Source: Caulobacter sp. X
Lineage (GTDB): Bacteria > Pseudomonadota > Alphaproteobacteria > Caulobacterales > Caulobacteraceae
DNA length: 64,000 nucleotides
Assembly (NCBI RefSeq): GCF_002742635.1
Contig: NZ_PEGF01000001.1
Location: forward strand, 310,001 to 374,000
Direction: 5' to 3'
The stretch's first letter is position 1. The number at the start of each line of letters is the position of its first letter. The notes under the pieces are model-generated. The model did no database searches. It saw only the letters and a list, made by a program, of their open reading frames with translations, and was not told where the DNA came from. Of the stretch, positions 28,411 to 36,822 are shown one piece after another. Made by a program: the position numbers and the translations under genes.

Positions 28411-30000
28411 TTACGGCTCGAGCTGGACGACCACCACGGACTTGGCCGGGATATCGAGATCAAGCCCCTTGGCGCCGGCTTTCGCGGAATAGGGCTTTGG
28501 AACAACGACGCCCGGCGCTTCGAACGTGTTGATCGCGTCAACGCGCGCCGCGGTCAGCACCTGTCCCTTGGCGGAAGCGCTCTTGGCGCCCGCGACATTG
28601 GCGGAAATCTTCGCCGGTCGCGACGGATCAAGATTGGTGACGGCCAGCCATAGCTTGCCCTGCGCATCGCGCGCGGCGATGGCGTCGACGCGGGGCAGGG
28701 TGACGTCGCCTTGCGTGTAGACGCCCTTGTCCAGGCTGACCGGGACCAAGGTCGCGTCCTGGAAAGGCACGTACATCTTGTAGACGTGATAGGTCGGAGT
28801 CAGGACCATCTTGTCCTTGTCCGTCAGGATCATCGCCTGCAGGACGTTGACCATCTGGGCGATGTTGGTCATCCGCACGCGATCGGCGTGGCGGGCGAAG
28901 ATGTTCAGGTTCAGGGCCGCGACGATCGCGTCGCGCAGCGAGTTCTGCTGGACCAGGAAGCCAGGGTTGGTCCCCTCCAGCGGCGCCAGCCAGACGCCCC
29001 ATTCGTCGACGGCCAGGGTGACCTTCTTCTCGGGATCGTACTTGTCCATGATCGCTGCGTGCTTGGCGATCAGGTCGTCCATGCCCAGCGTCTCCTTCAG
29101 GAGCTTGGCGTAGGCCGTCTCGTCGAACTTGGTGCTGGAATAGGATGGCGGCCAGCCGCCGGTCGTATAGGAGTGCAGGGACAGGCCCTCGATGTTCCAG
29201 GCCCAGTCATGCGACTTTTGGGCCGCCATCACCGCCTCGGTATAGGCGGGATCCGCCTGGTTTGGACCCACGGCGATCCGCTGCATCGCCTCGGCGCCGG
29301 TCTGTTTGGGATTGTAGTTCCGGACGAAGCGGGCGTAGCGCTTCATCTCGTCGGCATAGTACTCGGGGCGCATCGCCCCGCCACAGCTCCAGCTCTCGTT
29401 GCCGATGCCGAGGAACTTGACCTTGTAGGGCGCGACGTGGCCGTTGGCGGCGCGCTCCTTGCCGGCGGTCGTGGCCGGATCGGCGGTCATGTATTCGACC
29501 CACTCGGCGGCTTCCTGCACCGTGCCCGAGCCGACATTGACCGAGATATAGGCCTCGCTGCCGATCTGGCTGACGAAGTCCATGAACTCGTCCGTGCCGA
29601 AGGTGTTGGGCTCGACCGCGCCGCCCCAATTGGAATTGATCGTCTTGCGCCGGGCTTCGGCCGGGCCGATCCCATGGCGCCAGTGATATTCGTCGGCGAA
29701 GCAGCCGCCGGGCCAGCGCACATTCGGCACCTTGATGGCGCGGAGCGCCTCGACGACATCCGTGCGGACGCCGCGAACATTGGGGATCGGCGAGTCCTTG
29801 CCGACCCAGACGCCGCCGTAGACGCCCGTCCCCAGGTGCTCGGCGAACTGGCCGAAGATGTTCCGGTCGATCTTGGGGCCGGGCGACCCCGTCTCGATCC
29901 GCAGCGGGATCGGCGCGTCGGCCTTGGTCTGGGCCAGCGCCGGCGCGGCCAACAACAGGGCGAAGACGGAGAGGGCCAGCGGACGGGCAAATCGGAACAT
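28411..30000 (-). CDS. Secreted GH51 alpha-N-arabinofuranosidase (second copy)
   Basis: 529 aa with a signal peptide ending LLAAPALAQ. It is shorter than the first GH51 enzyme because it lacks the N-terminal sandwich. Features: NIFGQFAEHLG near residue 45, PNVRWPGGCFADEYHW near residue 90, acid/base glutamate in GIGNESWSCGG near residue 200, nucleophile in LAVDEWGVW near 326, and the C-terminal beta domain. Start at 30000 is chosen because GGGAGA precedes it and the signal peptide begins there; upstream residues in the same frame look non-coding. It follows the second TBDR after a hairpin-bearing gap of 198 bp and precedes the FadR-type regulator. Confidence 0.9.
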   Translation of the reverse strand: MFRFARPLALSVFALLLAAPALAQTKADAPIPLRIETGSPGPKIDRNIFGQFAEHLGTGVYGGVWVGKDSPIPNVRGVRTDVVEALRAIKVPNVRWPGGCFADEYHWRHGIGPAEARRKTINSNWGGAVEPNTFGTDEFMDFVSQIGSEAYISVNVGSGTVQEAAEWVEYMTADPATTAGKERAANGHVAPYKVKFLGIGNESWSCGGAMRPEYYADEMKRYARFVRNYNPKQTGAEAMQRIAVGPNQADPAYTEAVMAAQKSHDWAWNIEGLSLHSYTTGGWPPSYSSTKFDETAYAKLLKETLGMDDLIAKHAAIMDKYDPEKKVTLAVDEWGVWLAPLEGTNPGFLVQQNSLRDAIVAALNLNIFARHADRVRMTNIAQMVNVLQAMILTDKDKMVLTPTYHVYKMYVPFQDATLVPVSLDKGVYTQGDVTLPRVDAIAARDAQGKLWLAVTNLDPSRPAKISANVAGAKSASAKGQVLTAARVDAINTFEAPGVVVPKPYSAKAGAKGLDLDIPAKSVVVVQLEP

Positions 30001-30103
30001 GTCTTCTCCCAGGACGCGGGCGATCGAGATCGCCTTCTCGCGACGGCGCCAGTTGTCAGCGGCGCTCGGATTGTTTGATGCGCGACGAGCGCGCGTCGGA
30101 TAA

Positions 30104-30114
30104 TAGTCAGACAA
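30104..30114. promoter_or_regulatory. FadR/GntR-type operator candidate before GH51
   Basis: TAGTCAGACAA fits the FadR-subfamily pattern TNGTNNNACNA. It is 104 bp before the GH51 start, in the gap after the second TBDR, so it could regulate an internal promoter. See the related sites at 24103 and 28341. Confidence 0.35.
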
Positions 30115-30160
30115 ATAGACGGGTCAAGTTGATCGGCCCGTACGCCTGCAACCGAAAGTG

Positions 30161-30190
30161 TCGGCGCGGCGCCGCATGACGCCACGCCGA
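30161..30190 (-). terminator. Hairpin after the second TBDR gene
   Basis: Eleven-position stem TCGGCGCGGCG / CGCCACGCCGA with one mismatch and an 8-nt loop, 8 bp after the receptor stop; on the minus strand it is followed by CACTTTC. Either a terminator or an attenuating hairpin before GH51. Confidence 0.6.
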
Positions 30191-30198
30191 CTTGCCGA

Positions 30199-33100
30199 TC
30201 AGAACTTGAAGCGGACGCCCGCGCGGTAGGTCCGGCCGATGATGTCGTAGAGGGCCGGATTGGCGTAGGAGGGCGACTTGGCCGGATCGCGATCGAACAG
30301 GTTGTCGACCTTGACGTAACCGACCACGCCTTCGCGGATATTGTACGAGCCGCCGACGTCCACATAGAAGGCGCCGGGCATGAAGTTCTGGTCGATCGTC
30401 GGCGCGTTCGCCGTCGACACCGGGCAAGAGCCGGGGGCGCAGACAACGTACTGGTTGCCGTAGTTGCCGTTGCTGAACCAGCGCTCCTGCAAGGTGAGGG
30501 TGAAGCGCTCGTTCTCGTAGCTCTGGATCGCCAGCCACTTCCAGTGCGGGGTCGCGCCGGTGTTCACGCCGGCGGAATCGGTCGGGATCGTTCCTGGCAG
30601 GCCCGTATCGGTCAGGTACTCACGGATGTGGGTGGCGAGCGCCCGGAAGGTCAGCGAACCGTCTAGGCCCAAGGGGCGTTGCCAGCGATAGCTGGCCTCG
30701 ATGTCGAAGCCTGAGGTCTTGATCGAGGCCAGGTTGAACGACTGGACGTTGATGTAGTTCGGGCCGTTCTGGTTGTTCAGATTATAGGTCCCGCAGGTCT
30801 GCGGCAGGATGTTGCGATAGCAGTAGTCGACGATCTGCGCCGCCCCCAGGCTCGAGACCACGTCGCGCATCTTGATCTTGTAATAGTCGAACGAGGCGCT
30901 GAAGCCCGGCAGCCACGACGGGTTGGACAGCACGACGCCCAGTTCGGTGTTGCGCGCGATCTCGGGGGTCAGGTTCGGGTTGCCGACGACGCTCTGGATC
31001 GCCACGACCGTGACGTTGCGCGTCGGGTCGAGGAAGTTGGGCAGGGTGGTCGTGACCGGCGCGGCGAACAGCTCCGACAGGTTGGGCGCGCGGACGTCGC
31101 GCGAGGTGACCCCGCGCAGGCGCAGGCCGTCGATCGGCGTGGCCCAGGAGCCGCCAACCTTCCAGGTCCAGATGGTGCCCGAGGTGCTGTAGTCCGTGAC
31201 GCGAGCAGCGCCGTTGATATTGGCGCGGCCGGCCTTGTCGTTGTCGAACAGCGGCAGGTCCAGTTCTAGGAACGCTTCCTTCACGTCATACTTGCCGCCG
31301 CCGTTCTTGTAGTTGCCGGCGTACCAGTTGTTGCCCAGCGTCGAGAGCACCGGATCGGCCGGATATGCGCCGGTGTTCGGGCTCTTTTCCGCGACGCCAG
31401 CGCCGTAGGCGTCGGCGCGAACGGTATAGTACTCCCGGCGGTACTCGGCGCCGAACGCCACGGACAGGGGGCCAGCCCAGAGGTTCAGAGGCGTGCCCGA
31501 GAAGTTGGCGCTGGCCACGTCCTGGGTCATGCGCAGGCGCTGGAAGGGGCCGTTCTCAGGCTGAACGTAGGCGAGGGCGGCCGCCGAGGGGGGCTTGCCG
31601 CCGATGATGTTCAGCGGCTGGCAGCCGGCGGCGCGCGCCACCGGATCGGCGCAGACGATCGCGCCGTTGACCACCGTGGCCTGGATCGCCTGGTTGAAGC
31701 GCGGGTTCAGGATGATGTGATCGACATCGACCTTCGTTCGATTCACGCCGTGCTCGTAATAGGCGTCATAGGCCCAAGGCGAGCCAAGGAAGTCGAAGCG
31801 GCCCTTCGCGCCGACCACCAGGCGCTCCTGGCGGCGATCGGTGTGGACAATGGTGTTGGGCAGGACGGCGTTGCTGGTGCCGAACTGGAAGCTGGTCACG
31901 CCAGCCGCGGCGCAGGCTGATTGCACCGACGCGGGCACGAACGGGTTCGAGCACTGCAGGGTCAGGCCTGGACGGTTCTCGCCATTGACCGGTTGGTTGT
32001 GGGTCTTGACCTGGCCCAGGTTGATGGCGGCGTAGATCTCGTTGTTCTCGGCGAAGTCGTAGCCGACCCGGCCATAGGCGATGCGGCGCTCGATCGCCGA
32101 CTGCAGGGTGCGGCCGGTGTCGACATTGCCCGACAGGTCGCCGCCGACGCAGAAGCCCGGATAGCAGCCGTTGACCGTGCCTGCGGCGTTCTTGGCCGGC
32201 GCGCCGTTCGAGCCGTACTGGAACTGGAACGGATTGCCGTTCTGGTCGAAGGCGATGCCCTGCAGCGGACCGTTCGTGATCAGACCGTACTTGGTGTAGT
32301 TGTAGGGCTGGGCGTAGGCGCGCATCACATATTGCGGCGAGCCGTCGTTGGTGACGTTGCGGTTGATCATCGTCGTCTGGATGAACCAGTCGCGATCGCC
32401 CGCCAGGTCGAGGCCGAAATCGCCGGGGCCGACGCCCTGCTCCTTGGCGTATTCGCCGCTGGCCACGACGTGCAGCCGATCGTTCAGGAAGCTGCGGCCG
32501 CCGGCCAGCTGGATCAGGCCTTGTTCGTTGTCGCCATAGGTGGTGACGCCCGCTTGGATGTTGCCCTTCAGACCCTCGAAGCGCGTGTCGGTAATGAAGT
32601 TGACCACCCCGCCGACGGCGTCCGAACCGTACGAGGCCGAGGCGCCGCCATTCACGACGTCGACGCGCTTGACCAGCAGTTGCGGGAACAGACTGACGTC
32701 GGTGACGCCGGTGTAGTAGGCGCCGACCACCCGCTGGCCGTCCAGCAGCGTCAGGGTTCGGATCGTGCCCAGGCCTCTCAGCGAGAATGAGGACAGGCCC
32801 TGCTGGCCGCTCGAGGTGCTGAAGGTGTTGGTGGTCGAGCCGCTGGAGCCCTGCAGCGAAGGCAGCTGTACGATGGTGGCGAAGATGTTCGCCTGGGCGT
32901 TGTTCTGGATCTGGGCCTCGCCGATCACACTGGTCGGAGTCGGCGCGGTGAAGCCCGTGGTCTGGATCCGGGTGCCCGTCACGACGATCTCGCTGACGGT
33001 GGCGTCGTCGCCGGCGGAGGAGGGGGGCTTCGGCGTCGATTGCGCTAGGGCCGGCCCGGCGACCAGCATCGACATCAGCGCCGCGGCGCCGGCCGACATC

Positions 33101-33210
33101 AGCGCCAGCCTCCGTAGCTTTGGCGACGATCCGTCAGTCGCAAAATTGTCAGTCTCGGCCCGCGCCGAAGGCAGCGGCGCACGCGTATGGTTCATGCCTG
33201 TGGCACGCAT
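30199..33210 (-). CDS. TonB-dependent receptor, probably for arabinoxylan fragments
   Basis: 1003 aa. Signal region LMSAGAAALMSMLVAGPALAQ ends near residue 58, followed by a TonB-box-like SEIVVTGTRI, plug motifs (LSSFSLRGLG, TLLDGQRVV, VDVVNGGASASYGSDAVGG) and a large barrel ending in GVRFKF. The plug style (SASYGSDAVGGVVNF) is that of Xanthomonas/Caulobacter carbohydrate TBDRs and differs from the other three receptors here. The start is taken at 33210 because GGGAGGGAAA lies just before it; upstream codons lack such a site. The LacI-type palindrome at 33290 lies 80 bp upstream and the LacI gene is next door. Confidence 0.9.
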   Translation of the reverse strand: MRATGMNHTRAPLPSARAETDNFATDGSSPKLRRLALMSAGAAALMSMLVAGPALAQSTPKPPSSAGDDATVSEIVVTGTRIQTTGFTAPTPTSVIGEAQIQNNAQANIFATIVQLPSLQGSSGSTTNTFSTSSGQQGLSSFSLRGLGTIRTLTLLDGQRVVGAYYTGVTDVSLFPQLLVKRVDVVNGGASASYGSDAVGGVVNFITDTRFEGLKGNIQAGVTTYGDNEQGLIQLAGGRSFLNDRLHVVASGEYAKEQGVGPGDFGLDLAGDRDWFIQTTMINRNVTNDGSPQYVMRAYAQPYNYTKYGLITNGPLQGIAFDQNGNPFQFQYGSNGAPAKNAAGTVNGCYPGFCVGGDLSGNVDTGRTLQSAIERRIAYGRVGYDFAENNEIYAAINLGQVKTHNQPVNGENRPGLTLQCSNPFVPASVQSACAAAGVTSFQFGTSNAVLPNTIVHTDRRQERLVVGAKGRFDFLGSPWAYDAYYEHGVNRTKVDVDHIILNPRFNQAIQATVVNGAIVCADPVARAAGCQPLNIIGGKPPSAAALAYVQPENGPFQRLRMTQDVASANFSGTPLNLWAGPLSVAFGAEYRREYYTVRADAYGAGVAEKSPNTGAYPADPVLSTLGNNWYAGNYKNGGGKYDVKEAFLELDLPLFDNDKAGRANINGAARVTDYSTSGTIWTWKVGGSWATPIDGLRLRGVTSRDVRAPNLSELFAAPVTTTLPNFLDPTRNVTVVAIQSVVGNPNLTPEIARNTELGVVLSNPSWLPGFSASFDYYKIKMRDVVSSLGAAQIVDYCYRNILPQTCGTYNLNNQNGPNYINVQSFNLASIKTSGFDIEASYRWQRPLGLDGSLTFRALATHIREYLTDTGLPGTIPTDSAGVNTGATPHWKWLAIQSYENERFTLTLQERWFSNGNYGNQYVVCAPGSCPVSTANAPTIDQNFMPGAFYVDVGGSYNIREGVVGYVKVDNLFDRDPAKSPSYANPALYDIIGRTYRAGVRFKF

Positions 33211-33289
33211 TTTCGGTTTCCCTCCCAAGGCGCGCGACGTCGTTGCGCTCGCGCGTTTTTCACGTCGCCGAGCCCCCTTCAACGAGGAA

Positions 33290-33303
33290 CGGTAACGTTA
33301 CCA
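33290..33303. promoter_or_regulatory. LacI-type operator, palindromic, before the second TBDR
   Basis: CGGTAACGTTACCA contains the perfect 12-bp palindrome GGTAACGTTACC with the central CG typical of LacI-family sites. A second, looser repeat ATACCGGTGGTAT follows at 33304-33316. It lies between the receptor start and the end of the LacI-type regulator gene, so it is the best anchor for that regulator's site. Confidence 0.7.
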
Positions 33304-33389
33304 TACCGGTGGTATTCCGATGCGTTTTGGGAGTCAATACTCCGACATAATGGTTGCTGGGGTGAGCGTAGGGGGCCTAGGTCGTCGAT

Positions 33390-34430
33390 TCAGCCGAGCG
33401 AAAGGGGCGCCGTGGACTGACGCGCGACGATCTCGTGTTCGAGGACGTGTTCGCGCCGCGCCGGGCTGTCCGGCGAGGTCCGGGCGATCTCGGCCGTCAG
33501 CAGGCCTAGCGCTTCGGCGGCCAGTTTGCGGACCGGCTGATGGACCGTGGTCAGCGGCGGCCAGAGGGTGACGGCGGCCGGCGTATCGTCGAAGCCCACC
33601 ACGGTCAGTTCGCGCGGCACGTCCAGATGGCGACGATGCGCGACGGAAACGGCCGCCGCGGCCATGTCATCATTGCTAGCGAAGATCGCCGTCGGCGGCG
33701 GTGTCGCTTCCAGCAGCTGCTCGGCGGCGCCCAGGCCTGAAGCGAAGCTGAAATCGCCTTGGGCGATCACGGTTGTCACGCCCGGGGTCTCGCGCACGGC
33801 GTCCTGGAAGCCCGCTAGGCGCTGGCCGCTGGCCGCCTGATCGGGATTGCCCAGGATGAAGCCCAGATGGCGATGCCCCAGGGAGATCAGTTCGCGGGTC
33901 ATCTCGTAGGCGGCGCGGCGATCGTCGATCCGCACGCAGATCGCGTCTTCGACGTCATAGGCGCCCACGGCGGCCATCGGCAGGCCGGCCTTGCTGAGCG
34001 CGCGCAGGACGACAGGCGACTCGCCCAGCGGCGGAGCCAGGATCACGCCGCGTATGCCGGACGCCACCAGCGCCTTCAGTTCCGCGACGCTGGGCGGCCG
34101 ACCGCCTTCGCCGCCCTTGAGAAGGATAAGGCGGGCGCCGCGGATGGAGGCTTCCTCGAAGACGCCGGTCAGGAAGTCGCTCATAAAGGCGGCGCTGGGA
34201 TTGGAATAGACGACGCCGATCCGCAGCTCGGTCGAAGTTACAAGGCTGCGCGCCGCGACGTTCGGCGTGTAGCCCAGTGCGCGAATGGCTTCATTGACCG
34301 CCTGGCGGGTCTCGGGACCAACGCCCGGACGGTCGTTGATCACGCGCGAGACCGTCATGGGCGACACGCCGGCTTGAGCCGCGACGTCGATGATGGTGGG
34401 ACCGCGAATGGCTCCAGAATTCTTCGCCAA
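33390..34430 (-). CDS. LacI-family transcriptional regulator (hemicellulose locus, XylR-like)
   Basis: 346 aa. Helix-turn-helix IDVAAQAGVSPMTVSRVIND near residues 14-33 with hinge GYTPNVAARSL, then a periplasmic-binding-protein-like sensor domain (VGFDDTPAAVTLWPPLTTVHQPV near the C-terminus). TTG start at 34430 follows GGGAGA. Such repressors sense a sugar derived from the imported polymer. Likely controls the adjacent TBDR through 33290 and perhaps the units with related sites at 6381, 16887 and 20988. The ligand (xylose, arabinose or an oligosaccharide) cannot be read from the sequence. Confidence 0.88.
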   Translation of the reverse strand: MAKNSGAIRGPTIIDVAAQAGVSPMTVSRVINDRPGVGPETRQAVNEAIRALGYTPNVAARSLVTSTELRIGVVYSNPSAAFMSDFLTGVFEEASIRGARLILLKGGEGGRPPSVAELKALVASGIRGVILAPPLGESPVVLRALSKAGLPMAAVGAYDVEDAICVRIDDRRAAYEMTRELISLGHRHLGFILGNPDQAASGQRLAGFQDAVRETPGVTTVIAQGDFSFASGLGAAEQLLEATPPPTAIFASNDDMAAAAVSVAHRRHLDVPRELTVVGFDDTPAAVTLWPPLTTVHQPVRKLAAEALGLLTAEIARTSPDSPARREHVLEHEIVARQSTAPLSLG

Positions 34431-34633
34431 TCTCGCTCGTCTCCCAAACCGCGCGGCTCCTGGCGCGAAACATCGACCGCCCAGCGAAACGCTGTAGTGA
34501 GACGTGTTTTGTAGCTCGCCGGCCTGGCGTCAAGCCTCAGCTGCCGCTATGGGCCTATTATTTCTGATAATATATCTTAGACGATGAGTGTGCCTCGCTA
34601 GTCGTAGATTGTGCCTCGCGTCAGCGACCGCAA
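34431..34633. promoter_or_regulatory. AT-rich promoter region upstream of the LacI gene
   Basis: 203 bp including an unusually AT-rich stretch (34555-34580) with the inverted repeat ATTAT/ATAAT, and the palindrome CAGCG-AAA-CGCTG at 34482-34494, a possible autoregulatory site of the LacI gene. No gene recognised. Confidence 0.45.
34589..34619. repeat. Direct repeat TGTGCCTCGC, two copies 21 bp apart
   Basis: Copies at 34589-34598 and 34610-34619. A 21-bp period is two helical turns, the layout of a response-regulator or activator site, but no regulator is assigned. Confidence 0.5.
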
Positions 34634-34882
34634 TTAATGGCGCTGGAGCACTCCTACCGCCACGGCCTCGATAATCCGGTTGACCGCGCTCCGGCTGGAG
34701 TTGGCCCCGAATTCGGCGGCTTCCGGCCGGAATGGGTCATCCAGGTCGTGTTGGGTGAACGGCCGCGCCAGCATCGACAGCGCGTTTTCGATCGACACCA
34801 GCTCGATCAGTTCCTGGTATCTGGCCCCCGCCTCCTCGGCCGCACGGCCCACGGCCGGCGGCGCGGCAGGTGATACGTGCAA
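34634..34882 (-). CDS. Small hypothetical protein after the sensor kinase, start uncertain or frameshifted
   Basis: About 82 aa from a TTG at 34882. The C-terminal two thirds (ARYQELIELVSIENALSMLA, then LDDPFRPEAAEF and VNRIIEAVAVGVL) have a normal protein composition, but no family was recognised. The only good start signal, GGGGGA followed by an ATG at about 34898, is in another frame and stops after 29 codons, so the gene may be frameshifted or decayed. It lies 28 bp after the kinase stop on the same strand and could be the third gene of that operon. Confidence 0.35.
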   Translation of the reverse strand: MHVSPAAPPAVGRAAEEAGARYQELIELVSIENALSMLARPFTQHDLDDPFRPEAAEFGANSSRSAVNRIIEAVAVGVLQRH

Positions 34883-34910
34883 CTGATCAGGATCATCGCG
34901 AATTCCCCCG

Positions 34911-35966
34911 TTAACACGTCCTCGGCAGCGTGATGGTGAAGGCTGAACGACCATCGCGGCGCTCGTAGCTCACGTGCCCCCCATGGGCCTCGGCGATGCC
35001 GCGCACGACGGCTAGCCCGAGGCCCGAGCCGGACTTCATGTCGACGTCGTCTCCACGTCGGAACGGCTCGAAAGCTCGTGCAGTGAGGCTCTCCGGCATC
35101 CCTGGTCCTGCGTCGATGACGCTGATGGCGACGTCGGCGTCCGAGACGCGCGTGGCCACCTCAAGGACGCACGGCTCCGCATATTTCAGCGCGTTGTCGA
35201 CAAGGGCCAGCACCGCCTGCCGCAAGCGGACGGGATCGGCGACGCAGCGACCGCTCGTAAGGGTCATGCGCAGGCCAAAGCCCGCCTTGTCGAGGTCGCG
35301 CTCGACCAGACGCGCAAGCCCCTCGATCTCGGACGCCAGGTCGATTTCGACAGTCCGCAGCTGCAGCCGACCACTATCGAGCAGACTGACGACTCTCAGA
35401 TCCTCGACAAGCCGCGCCAGAGCGTCCGCCTGCTGATGCAGGGATAGCAAGAGCGCCGGCTCGGGCAGGAAGACGCCCTCGGCGAGACCCTGCAGCCGCC
35501 CCTTGAGGATCGTGACCGGCGTCCGCAGTTCATGGGCGATCAGGCTGTTCCAGGTGACGATGTCGTCGACGGCCTTCTCAAGCCGATCCGCCATGGCGTT
35601 GAAGTCGGCGATCATCTGGCTGGCTTCCGTGGGCGCCGGGGTCGTCAAAGCTGCTCTGGCCGAAAGATCGCCGCCAGCGATCTGGCGCGCGGCCTCGGCC
35701 AGGGTCTCCAGCGGCTCTACCATCCTTCGCGCGACCCGCGTCGCCACCACGCTGGCGGCGATACTGCCCAGCACGATGCAGACCGAGTACATCCCCCATT
35801 CGATGGGAGCCGGCAGGATCGCGTCCTCGGCGGACAAGAGCTTGGGGGCGAACTGAAAGAGCAACCCGTAAGCGAAGGCGACGAAGATCAGGCTGAGGAT
35901 CAAGGTCGCCAAGGTAATGCCGACGACCGCTAGGTTGAGGCGTTGCGATAGGCTCTGCGCTTTCAT
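34911..35966 (-). CDS. Sensor histidine kinase, AdeS/BaeS-like
   Basis: 351 aa inner-membrane kinase. Two membrane segments flank a short periplasmic loop (about residues 14-75), then a HAMP linker (RMVEPLETLAEAARQI), the phospho-acceptor histidine in LIAHELRTPVTILKG near residue 146, and an ATPase domain with DNALKYAE (N box), DAGPGMPE (G1) and GSGLGLAVV (G2). The start codon overlaps the response regulator stop by 4 bp. Adjacent divergent RND genes and the AdeR-like partner suggest that it senses envelope or drug stress and controls efflux. The small periplasmic loop gives no hint of the signal. Confidence 0.93.
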   Translation of the reverse strand: MKAQSLSQRLNLAVVGITLATLILSLIFVAFAYGLLFQFAPKLLSAEDAILPAPIEWGMYSVCIVLGSIAASVVATRVARRMVEPLETLAEAARQIAGGDLSARAALTTPAPTEASQMIADFNAMADRLEKAVDDIVTWNSLIAHELRTPVTILKGRLQGLAEGVFLPEPALLLSLHQQADALARLVEDLRVVSLLDSGRLQLRTVEIDLASEIEGLARLVERDLDKAGFGLRMTLTSGRCVADPVRLRQAVLALVDNALKYAEPCVLEVATRVSDADVAISVIDAGPGMPESLTARAFEPFRRGDDVDMKSGSGLGLAVVRGIAEAHGGHVSYERRDGRSAFTITLPRTC

Positions 35967-36652
35967 TGGTCCCCCAGGAGGCGATAACCCAGGCCTCGGA
36001 CATTGGAGAGCATGCCTGGCGCGCCGGCCGCCTCGAGCTTCTTGCGCAGTTTGCTCAGATGGCTGTCGACGGTCCGCTCCAGCGCGTCTCCACCTGACAG
36101 GCAGGCGTCCAACAGCTCAGCGCGCGTATAGAGACGCATCGGCGCCTGGGCCATGTGCAGCAACAGGCGGAACTCCGTCAGGGTCAAGGTGAGCCGGCGC
36201 GCCCCCTCCGGCGCGTTCACCGTCGCGGTGTGATTGACGGGGTCGACATCCAGCGGTCCCGCTCGGGCCACCGAGGCCGCGTCCCTGCCTAAGGCGCGGC
36301 GCAGCACCGCCTTGGCGCGGGCGGCCACCTCCAACGGATTGAAAGGCTTGACGACATAGTCGTCCGCCCCGATCCGAAGCGCCTGCAGCTTGTCGATATC
36401 CTGGTCCAGCGCCGTCAGCATGATCACCGGCGTCGAGCCGCGCCGGCGGAGCTGCGCCAGGACCTCCCAGCCGTCCAACTTGGGCAGCCCGACGTCGAGC
36501 AGGACGATATCGGGGCGGAGCGCCTGGTGCAGTTCGACCGCCGTCTGGCCATCGCGCGCCGTGACGGTCCTGAATCCCTCGCGCTCCAGATAGCCGACGA
36601 GAATCTCCGCGATCTCGCGCTCGTCTTCAACGATCAGAACCAGGGCGTTCAC
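35963..36652 (-). CDS. OmpR-family response regulator, AdeR/BaeR-like
   Basis: 229 aa. Receiver domain with acidic pocket (VEDE near residue 10), phospho-acceptor aspartate in IVLLDVGLP near residue 53 and the K in VVKPFNP near residue 103. The stretch TPVIMLTALDQDIDK followed by LRIGADDYVVKPFNP is very close to AdeR, the activator of the AdeABC efflux pump of Acinetobacter, by recall. The C-terminal winged helix covers about 135-229. GTG start. It is transcribed divergently from the RND operon across a 170-bp region with a strong inverted repeat, so direct control of the pump is likely. Confidence 0.93.
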   Translation of the reverse strand: MNALVLIVEDEREIAEILVGYLEREGFRTVTARDGQTAVELHQALRPDIVLLDVGLPKLDGWEVLAQLRRRGSTPVIMLTALDQDIDKLQALRIGADDYVVKPFNPLEVAARAKAVLRRALGRDAASVARAGPLDVDPVNHTATVNAPEGARRLTLTLTEFRLLLHMAQAPMRLYTRAELLDACLSGGDALERTVDSHLSKLRKKLEAAGAPGMLSNVRGLGYRLLGDQ

Positions 36653-36679
36653 GGGATCTCCAATGCGGCCGCGAGCGGA

Positions 36680-36697
36680 TGGTTAGAGCACTAACCA
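36680..36697. promoter_or_regulatory. Inverted repeat in the response regulator/RND divergent promoter
   Basis: TGGTTAG-AGCA-CTAACCA, a perfect 7-bp inverted repeat with a 4-nt spacer, 28 bp before the response regulator start and about 126 bp before the adaptor gene. Good candidate binding site for the AdeR-like regulator or another repressor. A separate small hairpin GCGCCT/AGGCGC sits at 36785-36800. Confidence 0.6.
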
Positions 36698-36822
36698 CCC
36701 TTCCGGCGGCGGCGCCAGAACCCCTCCACGAAGTCGCAACATTGCCTCCACGGTCACGCAACCGCACTCGGGCATAGGCTCGCGGCGCCTCCGAAGGCGC
36801 GCCTTGGGAGCCTGTCTCTTTG

